This document shows positions 30,326-41,011 of a stretch of 64,000 bases of DNA, one piece after another. Each line of letters starts with the position of its first letter. Positions within the stretch are counted from its first letter, which is position 1. The notes beneath the pieces were generated by a model. The model was not told the DNA's origin. It did no database searches and saw only the letters and a list, made by a program, of their open reading frames with translations. Origin of the DNA: Tetradesmus obliquus (lineage: Eukaryota > Chlorophyta > Chlorophyceae > Sphaeropleales > Scenedesmaceae); contig CP126200.1 of the NCBI GenBank assembly GCA_030272155.1, forward strand, positions 5,406,001-5,470,000. The letters are read 5' to 3'. A program made the position numbers and the translations under genes.

Positions 30326-33300
30326 TCACATTGCCTCTGTGGGGCGGTTGACGATGCCCATGAATATCACTGTCGCCTGCTCCTCGTCATACACCAGGAA
30401 CACAAAGGGCCGGTTGAACTCCAGCATCTCTGCAGATGCAACAAAGCAACAACGTAACCAAGTATGGAGTTGGAGTGACAGGAGGCGCACGGAAGCATCA
30501 GCAGCAACTGCTGGGCTGCCGACCTCCTGCCTGAGCACCACCCAAGCAACAGGAACGAGAGCGGGCGGCACGGCAGGACAGGAGAGGCTGGAGTCCAAGC
30601 AGCTATGAGAAGCTTGAAAATCCTGATGCTGCCTCGTGTTGTGCATGCTGATGACGGCAGACAAGCTGGTGCGCTGCATGATGGTATGCAAAGGCGTGCA
30701 GTGCCGTTGGCTGATCACACATCTTCCGACATAGCAGTTGTTGCAGTGCCGTGGCTGCCATGCTTGCTAGCAGCGCACCTCCTGGTGCCGCTGTTTGGCC
30801 CATATTGATAACGGTAACTGCAGCTGCCTCTGTTCCCTCCTCATCCACCTTCACCACAGACTGCACAGCAGCAACAGTGGCGGCAACAATTGCGGCGGCG
30901 TAAGCATGAGACAAACCATCATGCAAGCCAAAACACCATGCAGCACAGGCTGTTGCGCTACAACACAACACCACCTGTGCAGCCACCATCTGCAGCGGCT
31001 GATCCCCTGCAAGATACGTCGTTGTGATCTCCTGCAAGATACGACGTTGTGATCTCCTGCAAGACACGACGTTGTGATCTCCTGCAAGATACGACGCTGT
31101 GACCTCCTGCAAGATACGACGTTGTGATCTCCTGCAAGATACCACGTTGTGATCTCCTGCAAGATACGTCGTTGTGATCTCCTGCAAGATACGTTGTTGT
31201 GATCTCCTGCAAAATACGTCTTTGTGATCTCCTGCAATATATGCCGTTGTGATTCGTACTGATGCCTGTACTCACGGAGTGGTAGATGTCGTCAATCTTG
31301 AGGGGCATGGAGGACAGTTTGCGAAGCTTTGCATCGCCAGAGAAGGGCTCCGTCACACCTATGGCCTGCAGCGCCTGCGCACAGGAAGAGAGGTAGCAAA
31401 AGGGGACCATTTTGAGGGGAGTGACACCTTGCGCACGCAGTCTTGTGAGCAACTTGCTGCCTTATGTACAGCCTGATCACTGCTGGTTGGCTACCGTCCG
31501 TGTTGTCTAGGCCTGCTGCACAGAACCATTTGGCAGCAGTGCCACTGGCTTGGGCACGTAATGGATCGCCTGGGGCTGAGTGGTTCTGTGCAGCAGGCCT
31601 AGACAACGCGGCCCCTGCCAAAGCCACTGCACTTGTAGAACGGCAGCTAGTGCACCTCACAGCAGCACAGCAGCATAGATGCACATGTGCAGGGTAAATA
31701 CCCAGACGTCACAAAACACGTCTTTTCTTGAACAAAACCTAGTGGGATATAGCACTACCCTGCTTGATTGCAGATGGTTCTATCTCTGTCAACATGTGGC
31801 CACATGGGCCCACCTTGGTGACAGAGAGCTGCTTCACCTCCACCTCAAAGCGAGGAAGATTAATCGAGTCAAAGTGGCTGATGTCCCGCCAGCCAGCGCT
31901 ACTCAGCACATCCTCAATGTCCAGGCTGTTCAGGCACGCCGAAGCATCCAGCTTGTGCTTCTTCTCATCACACAACAGCGCAATGGCACTGAAGTTGCTG
32001 GCACGGTAGGTGAGCTTGATGGCGCGGTAGCCGCCGCTGGCTGTGTCGGTGTCGTTGTTGATGCAGATCTGCGGCAGGCACAGCCCTTTGAAGACCATGC
32101 CGGTGAACTTGCTGTGCATCATGTTGACCTGAGCAGCAGCAGCAGCAGCAGCAGCGGCAGAGGGTAGCTCACGCTGACCGCTGGGCTGTAAACTAGCATT
32201 CACAGGCAGTGCAGGCTGCTTGCACGTCAAAATCAGGTGCATTTACCCGTGCAGCAACATCAAGTGCGCCAGGCCTACCATGCATCTCCATGTAACCGAG
32301 CCTGGGTTGATGTCGCACATGCGGCGTGGTGACAACACCTACGTTTCTGCGGCGCTTGTCTTGCTGGCAACTTCAAATGTGCCGAAATTGATGCAATGGC
32401 GTGTTGCACGCACCTGGATGTTGCTGCCATCTGGTGTGGTGAATGGATCTGGCCTGGTGTAGGTTTTGTTGAAGGGGATGACCCAGGAGCCGAAGAAGTA
32501 GATGGAGCTGACCACCAGCAGCTTGAACTTCAGGGTGCTGGGCACAGCCTGCAGCGTGGCAATGCAAGCGCAGCTGTGGCGTGATTTTTGCACAGCACGT
32601 GTGTGCTGCTGAAGGCACACTAGCAGGGTTGTAGTCTGTCAGTAGTTCAGGAAGCTTTGGAAGCTGCACAGCAAGTGGTGTAAGGATTGCAAACACCTAC
32701 TAGGCATGTGACATGCTGTTTCACAGCAGATACTACTCTGCAGGCAAGACTCTTGAAGAGTGGCCGCAGTGAATGTTTGCTTCATGATGTGGTAGCAAGT
32801 GGTTGACCTTATTGTGGTCAGGGTGATAGCATCAAGCATGACTTGCGCTTGCACCGCGGCCCACCTCTGCAATGAGGTTGTTTGTCTTCTTCTTCACCCA
32901 GTTGTTGATGGGTGAATGTTCAGTGTGGCTGACGTGGCGTTCAGCACTGGCGCGTTGAAGCTGCCAAGAGCCACAGCAGCGTACTCAGCTTCAACCGGAG
33001 TCCTGTTTGTGAAGATGACATTGCTGATCATCATCTCAGTGCCATCCGCAGCCCTAGCTTCCCGTATCAGGGTGCGTGTCAGCACCCTGGTGTATACACG
33101 TAGCTGTTCAGCTGTGGTAGTGTAACGAATGGTGCTGGGGTGATGCTGTTTGCCAGCGGTGTCCACAGCTGACTGTAGGTGGTGGTGTTGGGTGCTGCTC
33201 ATGGTTCAAGGCGGACACAGCAGGGTGGAGTCAGTGGCAGCCATTCGGCTGTACAGGCCCCAGGGGGCATCCTGGCAGGATGGGAGCAGTACATGGGATT

Positions 33301-34052
33301 TCCTTCGAGAAGATTTCCTTCACCTAAGCAAGTGTATCGATATAGATGTAACGCAATCTATAATCACATATTCGTACAGAAAAACCGGCGCGCCTGTTCT
33401 GTTCGGACAATCAGACGGATTTGAACGTGTGACAGAGAACCCCAAACCGCTTTTCAATGGCGCTGCTGACCAATACAGGCGTCGCTGTCGGCAAAGTACA
33501 GATGCCTATTACATCTTTGGTTAAAGATAATTGCTTAGGTTACGGTATCAGGTTCTGGCGCACACCTTCCATGCCCGGACTTACGACACCGACAAACAGA
33601 TTGCTACGTACCTGCTCCATTCAGGGCGAGAGCCAGGGCGATGTAGATGCTCAGCGGGCTGATGAAAGCCCCGGCAGGCCCAAACGCAGCGCCCACGGCA
33701 AGGAGTTGCTGAAACACATCTGCACCAAACACGGACACTATTGGCGAAATCATCTGAGACTGTTGACGGCAAAATCAAAGAGATAGGTCGTCACGGGACC
33801 AGGACAAGTCGGCGAGTTAAGTGAACAGGATGAGGTACTGAAAACCCAAAGCGAACATGTAGCTTATCGAACACGTTTATCACTGTCAGCGATCCGCACG
33901 ACACCAAGCACGATGCCTGAATGCACCATGTCACTTGGCTGTACCACCTGTGCCAAACACCCAGTCAGGGACGCACCCGCAGCAAAGAGTACCAGGGTCG
34001 TTGAAAAAAAAAACCACGATCTACATGCAGTTTTTAAAGGTTCAACGGCCAT
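30326..34052 (-). CDS. Serpin copy 2 (probably damaged)
   Basis: Exons: signal exon from 34052 to about 33930, then 33612..33753, 32865..33172, 32414..32548, 31814..32128, 31276..31374, 30779..30860 and 30326..30429. The first exon gives a clear secretion signal: after MAVEPLKTACRSW comes FFFSTTLVLFAAGASLTGCLA. Most other exons match copy 1 in length exactly; exon 4 has one extra codon. Exon 2 carries an 8-bp and an 11-bp insertion relative to copy 1, which shift the frame before and after the LTRTLIREARAADG segment, so a normal serpin is unlikely without unusual splicing. The reactive loop reads VINMGQTAAPG, different from copy 1. The hinge VVKVDEEGTEAAAVT is kept. If functional, it would be a secreted inhibitor. 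Confidence 0.75.
31001..31250 (-). repeat. Minisatellite, 10 x 25 bp
   Basis: Ten head-to-tail 25-bp units such as GATCTCCTGCAAGATACGAC plus GTTGT, in the intron between serpin copy 2 exons 5 and 6. On the gene strand most units contain TATCTTGCAGG, which looks like a 3' splice site. It is absent from copy 1. Confidence 0.95.
31502..31607. repeat. Perfect 27-bp hairpin in serpin copy 2 intron
   Basis: 31502-31528 and 31581-31607 are exact inverted complements with a 52-base loop. The arm begins GTTGTCTAGGCCTGCTGCAC. Copy 1 has only a single related stretch at about 26625-26660. Confidence 0.85.
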
Positions 34053-35758
34053 TACCCTGCAACTAGCCTCAGACTGTCCAGCTGCTGCAGCACGCCAGCC
34101 ACTTGCAGCCCACACTGCTGCTGCTGCCCCTGCTGCTGCCCTGTCCTGCAAAGCTCGCCCAACCGTTCGCCGCTTCCCTCCTCTGCTGCTGTGATGCCGG
34201 GGCAGTTCCTCACAGCCAGCTGCAGCCCGAACACCTCAGTAAGCCCTACAGGCAGCCGCCGCAGCCCGCTGCACCCCTCAAGCACCAGCCTTGACAGCTG
34301 CGCCATGCCTGCAAGCCCTTCAGGCAGCTCAGCCAGGCCCTCACACTGCCGCAGCGCCAGATCCTGCAGCACTGTTAAATCTCCTGCAAACCCCTCCGGC
34401 AGCCGCACCAGGTTGGGGCAGTGCCAAAGCTGCAGCCTGCTCAGGCTGCTCAGGCCTGACAGGCTCGCCGGCAGGCCTGACAGCGCGTGGCAGTTGCCGA
34501 TGCTCAGGCTGCGCAGGCGCAGCAGCTGGCCAAGTGACACTGGCAGCTGCAGGTAGTGGCTGCCGCTAATGTGCAGGCTGGTCAGGCTGGCAGCCAGGCC
34601 TGACGGCCGCACCCTGCTGCTGCTGCTGCTGCTGGCCAGGTCACCGCCCAAGCCAGCTGGCAGCTCCAGCAGTTCGTAGTTGCTGGCGAGGTGTAAGCGC
34701 TGCAGCGCAGGCAGGCTGGCCAGGCTGGCTGGCAGCTGGCGCAGGCTGTAGCAGAGGCTGATGGGCAGGTGGGCCAGGCTGGCCAAGGCGCCCAGGTTTG
34801 CAGGAAGCTGCGCCAGGGCTGGGCACAGGCGCAGCGTGAGGCGCTTCAGGCCTGACAGCTGGCAGATGCTGCATGCAGGGGTGTTGGGAGGTGGAGAGGG
34901 TGAAGCAGAGATCAGGGCGGCAGCAGCAGCACGTGAGCAGCAGCATCACCTGCTAGTGAGCCAGTGAGGGGCGCTGATGGGGTGTGTGCATCACCTCTGC
35001 GGCGCGAATGGGTATGCAGCCGATGCACAAAGCAACAGCACGGCCCCAACAGTGGTGTGAACTTCATCACGCCTGACGTTTGCACGCATGTGCATGCGCT
35101 GCAACCAGCAGTGCTTCCATCAGCACTGCAAAGCAGCTGTCATCCACACCGCTCATGGTGATGGTGGCATCTCCTCAGACGCTGCGCACCTTGCTGGCAA
35201 GCACTCCAAGTAGTGGCAATCGTTGATGGTCAGCTGCTTCAGTTGCTGCAGCTGGCCGATGCTGTGAGGTAGCTCCTGCAAGTCGCAACCACTGAGCGCT
35301 AGCTGTTGCAATGCTGTCAGCGCCGCCACCTGCTCTGGCAGTAGCTTTGGGTGCCAAGAGTGGGACAGGCATAAGCTGTGTAAATTTGTCAGCTTCCAAA
35401 TGGCTTGTGGAAGTGCGTCAAAGCCTGAAGTCTTGATGGCTAGGTGGTGCAGCGCCGTTGCTGCCTGAGCTGCTTCAGTCAGCAACTGCTGTGCCGCTGC
35501 CTGCTGGTCCTGGCCATCTGCGAGCACGAGGGCGAGCTTCTGCACTCTTTGCCAGTTTGTGCTCATCCACGACAGTGCATGTTTGTCCTCGGGCGTGTCG
35601 TCGCTGCTCCAGTGCAGCTTTGCAGGCAGGGGTACTGCTGCTGCAGCATCTGCCCATGCTTTGCACACGGACGCGGCATGCAACGCATCACGGTTGCTGT
35701 TCAAGCAACATAGTACGTTAAAGACAACTGCTGGGTGTTGGTGCCAAGGAACTGCCAT
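34052..35758 (-). CDS. F-box/leucine-rich-repeat-like protein
   Basis: Two exons, 35190..35758 and 34052..34868, give 461 residues; an in-frame ATG at 35878 would give 501. The junction reads LECLPA|SICQLSGLKRLTL, in phase and inside a repeat. Near the N terminus, HPAVVFNVLCCLNSNRDALHAAS then VCKAWADAAAA resembles an F-box. The rest is made of about 10 plant-type repeats of the form LPxxLxxLxxLxxLxLxxC, for example SLSRLQLWHCPNLVRLPEGF. Such proteins usually present substrates to SCF ubiquitin ligases, but I base this on sequence pattern only. The stop TAA (34054-34052) shares a base with the ATG of serpin copy 2's signal exon. The 3' end is duplicated at 28708-28996. Confidence 0.75.
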
Positions 35759-35878
35759 TGCGAGATGCTGTCGAGAGTCGTTGGTGATAGCACTTGTCTG
35801 ACTGCTAGAGCTTGAAAGTAGGTGGAGGTTGATTGACGCTATAAACGGTAACAGCCTTGGTACGGCAGGACTTTGCAT

Positions 35879-36286
35879 GGGGTCCGCTGAGTTCCTCTAA
35901 TGACACTTACAGGCAGTACGTATGACCGTATGCCGACGTGGCGGAGCCTGACAATGCCAGGCACCGTGCTCACACGCACAGCAACGCATTCAACCATGCT
36001 GAACTGCTGCCTAACAAAGTGACAATTTATCTATTTACACCAGCGAGTGCTCAAGTATGCTGACAGACTTTGGAGATGCAGTCCTGCACTGTGCCACCAG
36101 GAGATACACAGAGCAAGCTTGCTTAAGCATCAGCAACCAGCACTTCATTACTTTGCAGGTTTGTACACTGCTCCACTGCCTGATCACTTCCGACTCTTGA
36201 CAGCTGCCGAGATTACAATCTTTCAGGGAACTTTACCCATATGCGCCTGAGGCACGGGGTCGTGCCCAGTGCTACATGCTGCTGCC
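35879..36286. other. Intergenic
   Basis: I see no coding feature. It lies between the 5' end of the LRR gene and the 3' end of the CD2BP2-like gene. Confidence 0.5.
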
Positions 36287-38460
36287 TCACTTCCACTCCA
36301 CAAACTGCCCTGCCGCCTCATCGTAGCTGTACCACTTGCCCTCACTGTAGAATCCCCCCGAGCTGGCGTCCCAGTACATGCCCGATTCGCTGCTGTGGTA
36401 GAAGCCGCTGCTGGGGTCGAACCGGTAGCCGGGCGGCGGCGCAACTGCAGCACTTGACTCTGCTGCCTTAGCCACCTGAACAGGGGGGGGGGGGGGGGGG
36501 CAGATGCGCAGATGCTTACAAATAAAGCACCACACGGACGTCAGCAGGCGATCAAGGCTGATGCACTTGAGCAGAAGTGTGGGTGCAGACATCAGGGTGG
36601 TAGAATAGGTTGCTGGATGCTGGCCTGTGCTGTCACCAGCAGGTAGTTCTGGCAGCTGAGGCACGCAGGCGCATTTGAACCATCACCTGCCCAGCCTGCT
36701 ACCCATCACAACCACATAACATACAGCTGCAGGTTCTTGACTGCAAGCCAAACCCGCACGACTAAACTTCATCCAATGCCCCCATCACAGCACAACACAA
36801 GTGCAGGTGTGCAGTGCAGCTCACCATTGCCACCAGCTCCTGTTTCTCCACGATGCTGCTGCTGTCCATGCCCCGCTCAGAGAGGAAGCGCCGAAGCTCC
36901 TTCACCGGCCAGGAGGAGTAGTCCACCGCCGCTGCTGCTGGCGCTGCTGCTGGGGCTGCTGTTGTTGATGCTGCTGATGCCGCAGCAGTGCTATCAGGTG
37001 CTGTTCGACTGGCTGCTGCCACTTGCTGCTGTGGTTGCTGCTGCTGACCAACCTGCTTTGATAGCTGCTGCTCTGAAGCTGTTGCTGCTGCTGCTGGTTG
37101 CTTCTTGGCATCCTGCTCTTCCTCTGATGCAAACATGTCATCATCGTCATCGCCACCTGCACACGGCATGCAGCAGCAGCGGCAGCAGCATTGCAACTGA
37201 CTGCAGCAGCCCGTGCTGCCTGCACCTCCTGCACAGCCTGACACGCGCACTACCAGCAGCATGCATGCATGCATGCCCCTCCTGCCTTGCATTGAGTATG
37301 TAGCCTGAAGTAGTATACAGAAAAACAACCCAACTAGAGCAGGTCTGAAGGAAGCACACCACCCACCTGCCAGCACGTTGGTCTGCGGCAGCACCGCATC
37401 AGCCCAGCGCTGCAGCTGCTCCTTGCGGTGGCTGTACACGTCCATCTCGCCCCCAGCATTCAGCAGCAGGTCGGCCAGCTCAGTCAGCTTGGCAAAGTCC
37501 CGCTCAGCCGCAGCCGCGTCTGCTGCTGCTGCTGCTGCTACTGCCGCCTCGCCGCCTGCTGCCTGCTGTGCTGCCAGCCGCTGCTTCTCACGCTTGCCCA
37601 TGGCTGTGCGTGCAGCGCGGCAGGGGCGAGGCAACAGCGGCACAGTGCAGAGCGGGGTTTTCAGGGTTGTCAGGCAGGGCACAGGCTAGGGTTTGCTGCA
37701 GTTGGCAGGCAGGGCTGGACATGCACCTGTTCACAGCTGCTGGTCAATGGCAGGGCTATCCATCCTTGTGTGTCTCCCACTTGCTGAGAACGATAAACTA
37801 CCCCAGGCTGCTTCTTGAACTGATCAGACGAATGCACTTCCCACGACTCATGTCAGGTGAGCTGCTGTTCCACACATGGTCATCACAAAGGAGCAGCATG
37901 CCGCAGCTGAGATAGTGTGACACTCCACAGTTCCTGCGCAGCTGCTGCGGCCAGCATCGCTGCCACGTGTGCCTCACCTTTGCCGGGTGCTGCGCCGCGC
38001 CGCGCCTGGCCCAGCCTCCGCAGCGCTGCAGTGACGCTCTCCCCAGGCTGCAGCAGCGCCGCAATGTCTCGCTGCGCAGTGGCCACTGCTGTCTCGCTGA
38101 GCGCTGGCGCCTCGTCTGCTGCTGCCATGGCTGCTGCGCGCGCTGCTGCGGCTGCTTTGACCTTTTCGCTGACGCCCTTGGCTGCAGCAACACCAGCAAC
38201 ACAAGCAGCAGCAGCAGCAGCGGGTTTGAAAGGAAGCCAGTGTGAGAGTGCGCGCCATTTCATCTGCAAGCGCAGCTAGCAGACACCGACACAGGGGTTC
38301 AACTGCTGAATCTCAATCATGCATCTGCAGCCTGGCCTGCAGCACTGCAGCAGCAGCTCACAACCCCTGCCGGAGCCGCACCTTCATCCGAGTTGAGCCA
38401 GGCGTCCTTTGCTGTCTCGTCATCATCCTTGGCAGGGATGAAGTTGCCCTGCCAGCAGGC

Positions 38461-38521
<61 letters not shown>

Positions 38522-40188
38522 CCAGCAGCAGCAGCAGCAGCAGCACCAGCAGCAGCAGATCTGAGGCGTGCTGTCTGGGTGGATCCTAACACAGCTGGGG
38601 GCACCCAGCTACCAGTGCTTCAAACTGAATGGCCTGGCAAGTCATGTCCGCTGCTGGTCTGTTATCGTGCTACCACAACTGCGCTGCGTGATGTGCTGCC
38701 TGCAACAGCCACTCTTGCGGAATAACACTCAGCAGCAGCTGCTTTCCTGCAGCCTTCTTCAAAGTTCAACCAGCAGCAGCGCAGCAAGCCCCCAGCAGCC
38801 ACGCACCTCCGCGTCGATGTTGCCCTCCTCCCGCTCTTGCCGCATGTTGAAGCCTGTCGTGGCAAAGCCTCCATCCCCCTCCATGATGGCAGCCACAGCA
38901 TCAGAGATGCCTGCAGGCATGCGGCCATACTTGCTGCTCTTGCGCGCTGCTGCCGCTGCCGCTGCTGCTGCTGCTGCGCCCTCCTGCTGCTCCTCTTCCT
39001 CGTCGCCCTCCTCCCATGCTTCAATGTCATCCGGCAGGCCAGTCTCGTCATCATCAGCTGCAGGACAGAGCAGCAGCAGCAGAACAAAGCTTCTTAGCGC
39101 CAAGTGGTGTGCAGCAGCTGCTGCAGAACGTGCTGCAAGGAGTGGAGCGTGCTGCGTAGGTGTAGCTGCGCTGCTACAGCATGGCATGCTGCGTTGCAGC
39201 TTGCTGGCAGCATGCCTCCTGCCTCTCGACCGTGTCCTGAAACTGCTGTTGCTCGTGCTGCTGTGGCTGCACATGCATCGGCATGCTTGACTGAGCCCCA
39301 AGAGTAGTACTGTTGCGGCAACGAGCTTGTGGCATCCTTGTCAGCGGTTTCCATGCCTGCCCAGCTGCAGGGCACGGGCAGCTTGCTTGGAGGACACACT
39401 ACAGACCACCTGCTCTGAATGGCGGCAGCATGTAAAATTGCGCTGGTCCATCGTTGCTGCAGTGAAGAGCGGGTGATGATGAGGAGGCTTGCAGGACAGC
39501 TCGTGCGGCTGCTGCTGCTGCTGCCTGTGTGTATTCCTGGCAAAGTAGGCTTCCTCTACAGGCCTGGTGGCTGAGCAGCACCTGCCGTGCGCTCTCACCT
39601 CGCTGCTGCTTGCGCCTCAGCGCGCGTTTGACTGCCGCCATGCCCACCAGGCTCTCCTTGACGGGGCCACCCTCCGCTGCCTCCCACTCCGCAAGCGTCT
39701 GGCCCTTCTGCCTGCGCGCCCCAGGCTTGGCGCCTGCAGGAACATGGCAGGTACAGCGGGTGCCACAGGCAGAGAACGAGGGGTGCAGATGGCAGAATTT
39801 GTCTTGCAGTGAATAAGAGTATGCGAATGCAGTCAGGCGGCCGGCAAGCTTGTGCTGCCAAGCAAGAGCTCTGCTACCACTGACGATGCATAAGTACAGC
39901 TGTTGCTGTAGCAGTACAGCAAACCAGTTTCACTGCATAGAGATGGTGCAGCAGCTGCAACCAACACAAACGGCAGGCTTCGGGCAGGGCAATGGTGCCT
40001 GCACAACTAACAACAGTCCCTGTCCTGCTGCTGTTGATGCCACTGTCAGCAGCAGCGCCAGTACCTGCTGCATGCTCCCCCTTCTTCTGCTTCTTCAGCA
40101 GCTCTTCCTCCTGCAACGCTTCACGAATCAAGGCCTCGGTCTCGTCATCTCTGGGCCGTTTGCCGATCTCGGGAATAGGCAAGCTCAT
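36287..40188 (-). CDS. CD2BP2: CD2BP2/LIN1-like U5 snRNP-associated protein with C-terminal OCRE-like module
   Basis: Eight exons encode 512 residues with consistent phases: 40065..40188, 39599..39733, 38807..39057, 38382..38448, 37978..38181, 37367..37603, 36825..37156 and 36287..36475. The start MSLPIPEIGKRPRDDE is basic/acidic, like a nuclear protein. FNMRQEREEGNIDAEGNFI followed by DETAKDAWLNSDEG is the region typical of CD2BP2/LIN1 proteins. VDYSSWPVKELRRFLSERG resembles a SAP-like helix pair. The C terminus, PPPGYRFDPSSGFYHSSES then GMYWDASSGGFYSEGKWYSY, has the aromatic repeats of an OCRE module, where human CD2BP2 has a GYF domain. CD2BP2 binds the U5 snRNP before tri-snRNP assembly; a splicing role is inferred. 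Long Ala/Gln stretches come from CAG-type codon runs. The last intron contains an 18-base homopolymer. Confidence 0.8.
36483..36500. repeat. 18-base poly(G)/poly(C) run
   Basis: Eighteen Gs on the plus strand, Cs on the gene strand, ending eight bases before the last exon of the CD2BP2-like gene. It therefore forms the pyrimidine tract of that acceptor (CCC...CTGTTCAG). Confidence 0.9.
38463..38555. repeat. (CAG)n run with CAC interruptions
   Basis: A long CAG run interrupted by three CAC units, in the intron before exon 4 of the CD2BP2-like gene. On the gene strand it is CTG. Confidence 0.9.
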
Positions 40189-41011
40189 GCTGTCGAAGCA
40201 GGTGAATCAGATGGTCCGTTGGTGTACTGGAAGAGTTTTCACGTCAAAATGCTACAGCAGCGGCTGTCGCATCACGGTCTCGGATAGGTAACTTCTGCTT
40301 CTCTCGGGCGTGGAACAGGGCACGCCAGCCTGACTTACAGTACAAGGGGTCTGCCTTGCCTAGAGCCTTGAGCCCTGAGCCCTGAGGATTACATGCTGCT
40401 TGAAACCATCCGAGCTCTGTCAGTGGGTCAAAAAATTACACGTTGCCGTAACAGTTTTCATAAGTTGCGCAACCACGAAGCAGGCCCACCCAGGCTTAGA
40501 TCTACATGAGTGAGCACCACAGCAGAGCTGCCTAGTGCTGCCGACACAGTGCCCAGCACAGTGTTGCATTCAAAAGACCTGGCAAACACATCAAGTGAAC
40601 AACCAGACAGTTTTCGACGATGTTTCCAGCAGTCTCCTGTTGTAGGCCTGGCTTCCTCCTGGATTTGAAACAAGCACCAGGTACAGCAAGCCTGCTGCTG
40701 TGAGCCAGACGCAACCGCAGGGTTCGAGCCAGCAGACCCCTGCAAACAGCTTTAGGGCTAACCCGATGTGATAGAACTCTTCTCCCATCCAAAGTGCCAA
40801 GTTGACACCAACAGCCCTGAATTTGCACCACCAGGGTGCAGTAACCAGCTGCGGTATGGGCAACCAGTGTGAGGATGCACAGAAATCCCGGTAGCTTGGT
40901 GTTCGTTTGGTGTAGCACTTCGTAAGGCTTAGGGAAGGTTTTCTGCATTGATCCGAGCGCTCTTACGGAAGGCCACCAAACGGACCACAGCGCGTCTCTT
41001 CTGCACTCATC
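40189..41011. other. Intergenic, probably a divergent promoter region
   Basis: The two flanking genes (minus to the left, plus to the right) start at its edges, so both promoters should lie here. I could not identify specific elements. Confidence 0.5.

Larger units (their letters stand above)
28999..33985 (-). repeat. Right arm of the inverted duplication (serpin copy 2)
   Basis: Reverse complement of 24565-28620. It is about 930 bases longer, partly because of a 250-bp minisatellite (31001-31250) and a roughly 305-bp insertion (29114-29417) absent from the left arm. Confidence 0.92.

Noticed and set aside
31001..31250. CRISPR-like array
   Set aside because: The 25-bp units are head to tail without spacers, inside a eukaryotic intron. 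It is a minisatellite.
38568..39290. A plus-strand 240-codon Ser/Ala/Leu-rich frame
   Set aside because: Antisense to conserved exons of the CD2BP2-like gene, with repeat-driven composition.
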